Shown in pieces: positions 57,308 to 64,000 of a DNA stretch of 64,000 bases. The notes below the pieces were generated by a model. The model had not been told where the DNA came from, searched no databases, and saw only the letters and a list, made by a program, of their open reading frames with translations. The translations under genes and the position numbers were made by a program. Each line of letters opens with the position of its first letter. The stretch's first letter is position 1. Source of the DNA: Anastatus disparis (lineage: Eukaryota; Arthropoda; Insecta; Hymenoptera; Eupelmidae); NCBI GenBank assembly GCA_017163975.1, contig JAFFSR010000237.1, positions 7,006,001-7,070,000 on the forward strand, read 5' to 3'.

Positions 57308-57506
57308 TTTTTTTTTTATTTAACGTTGTTGTATTTAAGTTATCGTTGCGATGCTAATTAGCGACGGAGGTCGTTTTAGTGTGTTTGTGAACAAAGCACA
57401 TGTGACGTACAGAGGTGCTTGTATAAATCGACCGAGAGCGAGATTCGAACTCGGGACTTTGAGATTACAAATCCATCGCTCTACCGAATGAGCCACTGAC
57501 GACCTC
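57308..57506 (-). repeat. tRNA-derived SINE, copy 4
   Basis: Reverse orientation, with the A-box region, B-box complement GATTCGAAC and tail ATTTAACGTTGTTGTATTTA. No clear target duplication seen. Confidence 0.83.
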
Positions 57507-58174
57507 AAATTGAATTTTAATTTGCAATTTAATATAGTATTTTTTAAATAACATAAAGAAATGAATTTTTTATTACATAGAAACAAAAAGGCAATATTAT
57601 ATACTTATTTTTTGCTAAAAACGTTTTAAAGTTATAATAGATTTACATGTTTCTACATGAATTAAATTTTGTTACTATTTTTTTTCATATGTAGGTGCAT
57701 GCTTATTAATTTAATTAATTCTTAAAATAATTATAATTTTTTGTTTGCTTTGAATTAGTTATCAAATAAATAAACTTTTATTTATATGTTTAATCTAAAA
57801 TAAGGTTTACGATTGATATTTTATTATATTAGTTTGATCTAAAATTTATTTATGCAGCCACTAATATAATTAATGCTTTGTAAAAGTGCGTTATATAAAA
57901 GCCACCTTTTGGATTTCAAGAGAAACAAATTAAAGTCGTTCCGTTCGTCGATAAATCGATAAAGTAGATTACTTTAAAAAATAATTAAGAGGGAGCTTTC
58001 TTACAAAATCCCTAGATTTATAAAAAAAAGAACAACAAAACACAAAAATGTAAGAATATAATGTCGAAATATAACTAAAATTTGTTATTAAACATCAAAA
58101 TTGAACAAGATAATTATTATCAATGTTTGGCTGTGATAAATAAATTGTGATTATTTAATTTTAATACTCGAAAA

Positions 58175-60039
58175 ATGTTAGTCATACAAAAGTATATTCC
58201 TATTTTATTTTCAATTGGACTTATAAACATTGGAAGATGTTATTGTTCGATACCTTGTCAACCAAAAATTGGTTAGTATTTCATAGAATTTATTTAATTT
58301 CTTGAGATAAACAATTTTCGTTCATTGTAAATGAAATATTTTTAAATCATAAATATTTAACATATTAGCTATCATCGGAGCTGGTATTGGTGGAAGTTCA
58401 GCATCGTATTTTCTTTCAAAATTGTTTGAAACCGACATAGATATAGATATTTTTGAATCTAAGAAAGTTGGAGGTCGTCTTGCAACTATACATATTGCAA
58501 ATGAAGAATTCGAAGCTGGTGGATGCATAATACATCCTAGAAATAAATATATGAATGATTTTTCAAAATTATTAAAGTTATCTCCCAGACCACCGTCAGG
58601 TGGAAAATTTGGTATATGGAATAGTAAAGAATTTGTTTTTGAGGAAAGTGATTGGGAAAGTATTACATTGATAAAACTTTTTTATAAATATGGTTTTCAA
58701 CCATATTACCTTCATAAATACATTAATACAATATTGAATGATTTTGAAAAAATCTATACATTGCAAGATGAAGGTATTGGTTTTGAAAATGTGACAGCTT
58801 TAATCGGTGCTATGAATAGAGACTTCATAAATTTATTACAAATATCAATAAAAGAACATTTAACTAAATTGGGATACAGCGCTGAATTAATCAATGAGTT
58901 AGTTGAAGCTACACTAGTTGTTAATTATGGACAAGATACTGATTTGCATGCTTTTGTAGCTTCTGTTTCGATAGCTGGTGCTGGGTTTAATTTATGGTCA
59001 ATTAAAGGTGGAAATAAAAAGGTGAATTCTGCTTACTTTGTATATTATCATTTTTTTTTTAAACTATTATGTTAAACTTGCTATTTAACATATTAAATTG
59101 ATTACAGGTACCAGAAAAGTTGATTTCTGACAATCAACAGGTGACCTTATTACATGCTACGGTAGAGAAAATTCAACGTTACACTGAAAATGAAGATGAA
59201 GTTAAATATCAAATATTTTACAAAGAAGATGGTAAGATGATAATAAACTGACTTTATATATTATATTATTATTATATTTCTATATTGTATTATAATATTA
59301 TTATTAAATGATTTCAGGTAAAGAAAATTCAGATATTTATGATATTGTTATCATTGCTGCTCCTATGACTAGTGATCAAATATCTCCAGTGCAATTTGAA
59401 GGTTTTGAAAGCCAAGATTTACCATTCTCGGGTGAATATCAAACAACAATTGCAACTTTTGTAGTTGGCAAAGTAAACTATTCTTATTTTGGTTTGAATG
59501 AAGAAATAGAAGGCATTTTGAGTTGTAATCCAACTGAAACTATAATTAGTTCTATTGGAAGAATATCTTCTGTTGAGGGTAAAAAGGATGATGGCAAAAA
59601 TGTATGGAAAATATTTAGCAGAGCAAAATTAGATGACTCAATTCTAAATAAAATGTTCATAAGTGTAAGTGCAAAAAAAACTCATTTTTTAAATTACTCT
59701 TTTTTATTTTTTGCAATTTAGTTTTAAAGCATGTTAATCTTTTAACATACTTATTTATTAATAATTTTTAAGGTGGATGAAATCAAAGAAATTGATTGGA
59801 AGGCATATCCTCGATACTTATCTGCTGATAAGACAAAATTAAATAAATTTAAACTTGATGACGCAATGTATTACGTGAATGCAATTGAATGGGCAGCAAG
59901 TGCTATGGAAATGAGTGCTATAGGTGGTCGAAATGTTGCTAATTTAGCATTTAAAGATTATCAACAAAAATGTTCTTTGCTCAAAGTACCTGAAGGTGTG
60001 GGCTTTGAAAAAGTTAAAACATATCGTTCAGATTTATAA
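58175..60039 (+). CDS. PCYOX1: Prenylcysteine oxidase (farnesylcysteine lyase family)
   Basis: Five exons: 58175-58271, 58369-59021, 59108-59231, 59318-59664, 59773-60039; 495 codons, about the usual family length (near 500). The family is a FAD thioether oxidase that splits prenylcysteine, released from degraded prenylated proteins, into cysteine, an aldehyde and hydrogen peroxide; it acts in lysosomes or is secreted. Seen: signal peptide (KYIPILFSIGLINIGRCYCS), then the dinucleotide motif AIIGAGIGGSSASYFLS (its first Ala codon is split by intron 1), FESKKVGGRLAT, and the family stretch GGCIIHPRNKYM. The middle region AGFNLWSIKGGNKKV and the C-terminal NAIEWAASAMEMSAIGGRNV complete the FAD-binding amine-oxidase-like fold. 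All introns are short (86-108 bp) with GT-AG ends and matching phases. Stand-alone gene, convergent with nothing; a polyadenylation signal AATAAA lies near 60260. Confidence 0.95.
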
Positions 60040-63000
60040 CGAGGATTAAATTGAGTCTGTTAATATACAAAGAACAATCATGTATTTTATTATAGTCAAA
60101 CACAAATATTTATTATTATTTATTTCACGTTTTTTTTATTGTACTTAATGTTGGTGGAACCATTTGGAAATTCATGTGAACAAAATCGTTGTAAAAAATT
60201 GGAATGAGGAATGTATTATACAATAGTACATTAAAGTTTTATATTTATATATATTTTTTTAAATAAAAATAAAAAAGTTATAGTTTATTAAAAACCGTTG
60301 TTATTTTTTCCTGAAATCGAAAATTTGCCGCCATTTTAATTCTTAGGCCCTAGTTATATACATATATATTATACGCAGAATTTTTGGGTATTTTACATTG
60401 CTAAAGGATCTCCCATCATATATGTATATATATATATACTTAAGAGAATATGGAACATTCGGCATATAAAAACTGCTTTAATGTGATTTTTCTTATTAGA
60501 CTAATTAATTATTAAATAATCAATAAGTTAATAATTTGATAAAGTTACTACAATCTAGTAAGTAGTGCTATTATAAGCATATTAAACGCAGCAATTTTCT
60601 AGAAGAATAAACGAAAGTGTTTTTTAGGTTAGTTTTTTCACAATAGAGTATTTTCATAATTTTTATAAAATTTTTGTTCATAATATTTATAAATATTATA
60701 ATTTTATAATATTTATATAATTGGTGTTTTGAAGATTGTTCTTACTTGATAGTTGAGTTATTACATTGGTATCATTTATTGATCTATGTAAATTACTAAA
60801 TATTTTTTGAAATTTTTACATTTAATTAATCAAATCAATATTTTCATTCATAAAACCTGGGTATTTATAAAAAATGAAGTTTTATTACCTTGATTTCCTG
60901 TTTTTTTCTCTTTATTGATCAACATTTTTATGTTAATACATTGAAATTGCTTTATCATATAGCAGTTAATTTCTTTTTAATAATTTAATTATTTTTTTGT
61001 AAAATATCAAATTGTAATCATCATTAAATATAATTTTGCTAAAATTATTATATATTTTTTGTAATTTTTAAAATATCATATTACAGAGGCTTATCTTTGT
61101 CATTTTAATATATTTTAGGTTCATTTGTGGTTGAATAAGATATCTTTACTGGAAAATCTTAACTACCAACGTTACCTTAGTTAATTGTAAGTATTCAAAG
61201 CTCACAATTAATTTAATTAGCATAAAATTAAAATTAGATTTCAGTGTTAAAATTTGTATAAGTATTTAAATTGGAAAATTAATTTTTTCATTACTTAGTC
61301 AACATAAAATAAACTTTTATGTACGAAAATTAATTCATGGAGTTCATAAAAATTTCTTTAACTTTTTTTCCTCACGTCTTTTTCATTTCATTTTAAAAGC
61401 ATGTATACTACTATACTTTTTTAACTTACACATAAATTTCACTATTTAACAGAAAATAATTTTTATACTCGTTTTACCATTTTGACTAAAATTTATTATT
61501 ATTTAATATTTAGAAAATTAAATTTGAGAATATTAAAGTTTAAATGAATATTTGTTTTATACAAGAAGCTCATATACATTTTCTGTAATAATTTAATTTG
61601 ATACCATATTTTGTACTATTTATAGTATGTTGTACATGACATATTTTTGTATGATTTATAGAAATTTTTATTTTAAGATTTGCTACAGTTGAAACAGGAT
61701 ATAAATTAATTATAAATTTTACATAGTATTACCCAAATTCATTTAAAATTAAGTTAACGATCAGATTTTTGAGCATTTTTTAATATAGAACATATTAAAA
61801 ACCACATCATTTGTTGATAATAAATTAATACATAAAATGTGTTAAACTTCTTAAGAGCTTTAAAGCTTATAAAGTTAAAAAGTTACTTCTTAAAAAAATA
61901 TAATTACTTTTAAGAAATACCGAATATGTATATATTGCAAAATTTTATTTATCATCCTATAAGTTTTATTCATAATAATTTAATCGTCTTTTATTTTTAT
62001 CTTGATAGCTATGGCTATTTTATTAACTCAAATAACTAGCCAAAACTGGAACATTTCTTCTTTCTGAATTGACAAGCAATAATGTAAAATAAAAAAATTT
62101 GAAATTCAATTAATATGAATTTTTAAAAAAATTTTGTTGTTTTTAAGTTAATAAAGTGGCCAAAGTTAAAAGGTATCATATGCAACATGAGAGCAAAATC
62201 GATTTCTCTCTCAGAAGAAACATACTATTTTAATTCTTGATTGCATAACATATTATTATTTTTAATTTATTTCCTAAAAAGTTTAAATTCGAAATGTTCA
62301 AATTTAATAAAAACAACGAACCAGTAATTTGAAATACTATTGACATCAAATATTAAAATTTTTTATTTGAAATAATAAGAAAAAATGAAATTTAAATTTA
62401 TACAGGGCCAGAAAGCTGGCGTATGAACTTTGGTCGATAGATGGACAAAATTTATGATGATCCTTAAACATTTGATTTTTTTGCATCAGAGAAGATTTTT
62501 TAATTTTGAGTAATTACATTGAAAAATATTAATATGATAAATTTTGTTATTATTGTAATATTATTAATCTAACAAGATATTAAAAATTGTTCATCTAAGT
62601 GTCTTAAGTGTCCGTTCACCTACCAACTGACTCTGTATTAACTTATTTTAATATTTAACACTGTTTTGTCAAATAAAAAAAATTAATAAATTTAAAAATT
62701 GTAAGAAAAACAAATGCTTAGAAAATTACAAAAAAAAACGTTTTTTTACTATCTACTGGAGAAATTTTTAAATTATATCCTTCATATCTATAACCTTCAT
62801 AAACAAAATGAATGATATTTTCAAGGGTCTCAATAAAATTCAAATTTTCTATTGACCTATTATTTTCTAGTAGCGCCATTCCATTTACGATTTCAAATAA
62901 ATACAAACGTTGAGTGCAAAATATACTTATAAAGTAAAAGCAAGGGCTTCATGAAAATTTCGATACGTCGCAAAAACGATGTTATTTCACTTATCTCTTT

Positions 63001-64000
63001 TGCATTTTTATTTCGAATATTTTTGCGATACATCAAAACTTCCATAAAAGCTTCTCTGGTATATGGAAAATAATAAAGATCTTGATGCCGGTACGAAATT
63101 GTGAATATTATATTATACCAAGTTGCTGACAAAATTATAATTTAACTGTATAGCGAACCAAAGGAAACTTCAACTTTTAATTGTCTTGGCTTGAATGGCA
63201 ACTTGGATCGGCTTCTTAGCAAAATTAATAAAGTTTTACTGTGCTCTTAGAGCAACGCACTACTTCTAAACTTTGAATAAAAAAAATAAATTGAATGCTC
63301 GGCTCATTTGTCCATTATATTTTAAAGTAGTCTTAAAAAATTCATATCTAATTTAAATTTAACAATTTTTATGTAATTATTTTGATGTGCACGAATTTTG
63401 TAAATTTATATTTAAATAAATAGAAATAAAGGCTTTGAAATGACTTTTGATCAAACATTTACTTTAAATTTTAGTGCACTCAAGAAATCCCTAAGAAATA
63501 AATCTACATTTCTCTCGCTGAAAAGTCAATAAAACAGGGATAAGATCCTCGTTGTTAAATTTACATAAGCTATTGTGCATTTATACGGAAAATCTTTGGA
63601 GGTAAAAAGTTAAAAAAAGGGGGATTTTTAAATTTTAGATAAGAGAAAGATTATGTATTTAAAATAATTCGATTTTCATTCGTTTAAATAAATTTTATAA
63701 AATTTTATTTATTACATTAGAACAGTTTTAGATTTAGTCATTGATTTCTTTAAAATTTTTTCTCTTTAGTTTAATTTTATCAAGATACATTTGTTATTGA
63801 CTTCTATAAAAGATAAGGTTTTTTATAAAAACTTTGCTAACATATCGGGCGTGTCTGTAACACTCTTTATCGCTGATATAATATACACAAGTAGAATATG
63901 TTTGTCATTGAATTTGAAGTAAATATCTAATAAACAGACAAATTTAAAAATTCGTCAACCAATTTATTATATTCTTAACATATTTGCTTTAAAAATAAAA
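60040..64000. other. AT-rich flank without recognised genes
   Basis: 3' UTR and polyadenylation region of the prenylcysteine oxidase gene (to about 60270), then AT-rich sequence. The only stretch with some coding look is 62718-63132 (minus). No tRNA, SINE or MITE recognised. Confidence 0.7.
62718..63132 (-). pseudogene. Unrecognised, possibly decayed coding sequence
   Basis: Two overlapping minus-strand frames, with no ATG at their listed starts, read on into one another if the frame changes near 62900. The first contains SYRHQDLYYFPYTREAFMEV, the second NRSIENLNFIETLENIIHFV. Composition is less AT-rich than the surroundings and the peptides look protein-like, but I recognise no family. It could be a relic exon of a gene to the right or chance. 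Confidence 0.25.

Larger units (their letters stand above)
52386..58174. other. Ddr 3' UTR region and spacer before the prenylcysteine oxidase gene
   Basis: The 3' UTR of Ddr starts at 52386; many AATAAA motifs exist (for example near 52995 and 56165), so its end cannot be fixed. Two SINE copies lie at 53265-53468 and 57308-57506. No other gene seen. Confidence 0.65.

Overview
The window is nuclear DNA from an insect, most likely a hymenopteran and perhaps a parasitoid wasp. The evidence is a very AT-rich base composition, GT-AG introns, insect-type GMC oxidoreductases, tRNA- and 5S-derived SINE-like repeats and many small inverted-repeat elements. The order is inferred from overall character; no single sequence proves it.

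Layout. (1) From the left edge to 52385 on the + strand runs the 3' part of a discoidin domain receptor tyrosine kinase gene (Ddr family). Ten exons in the window encode the end of the ectodomain, the transmembrane helix, a long juxtamembrane region and the whole kinase domain (599 codons plus stop). Every splice phase agrees. The discoidin exons must lie left of the window. (2) The third intron in the window, 6427-33871 (27.4 kb), holds a cluster of glucose-dehydrogenase-like GMC oxidoreductases on the opposite strand: four apparently intact two-exon genes (13643-16524, 18198-20590, 21481-24522, 27769-31388) and one multiply broken copy (24886-26801). The cluster grew by duplication of a two-gene unit: the gene at 18198-20590 matches the pseudogene, and the gene at 21481-24522 matches the gene at 27769-31388, including their flanks. 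(3) At 58175-60039 (+) lies a complete five-exon prenylcysteine oxidase gene. (4) The remainder, 60040-64000, is AT-rich with no recognised gene.

Repeats fill much of the rest: a tRNA-derived SINE family (four copies with head plus a tail fragment, one with a clear target duplication); a 5S-rRNA-like SINE or pseudogene in the intron of the first GMC gene; MITE-like elements flanked by TA or TTAA; and a 1.04-kb element whose termini carry 28-bp tandem subrepeats, inserted in the GMC pseudogene. Two families of palindrome-rich elements (28983-29560 with 46481-47105, and 7043-8973) are the most unusual feature. Copies or arms share conserved blocks, but the hairpin stems between those blocks differ in sequence while each remains self-complementary.

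The genes do not form one pathway. The receptor is predicted to be a collagen-type matrix receptor kinase, the GMC proteins secreted FAD oxidoreductases, and the prenylcysteine oxidase a FAD enzyme of prenylated-protein breakdown. The strongest positional signal is the nesting of the GMC cluster, antisense, in the receptor's giant intron.
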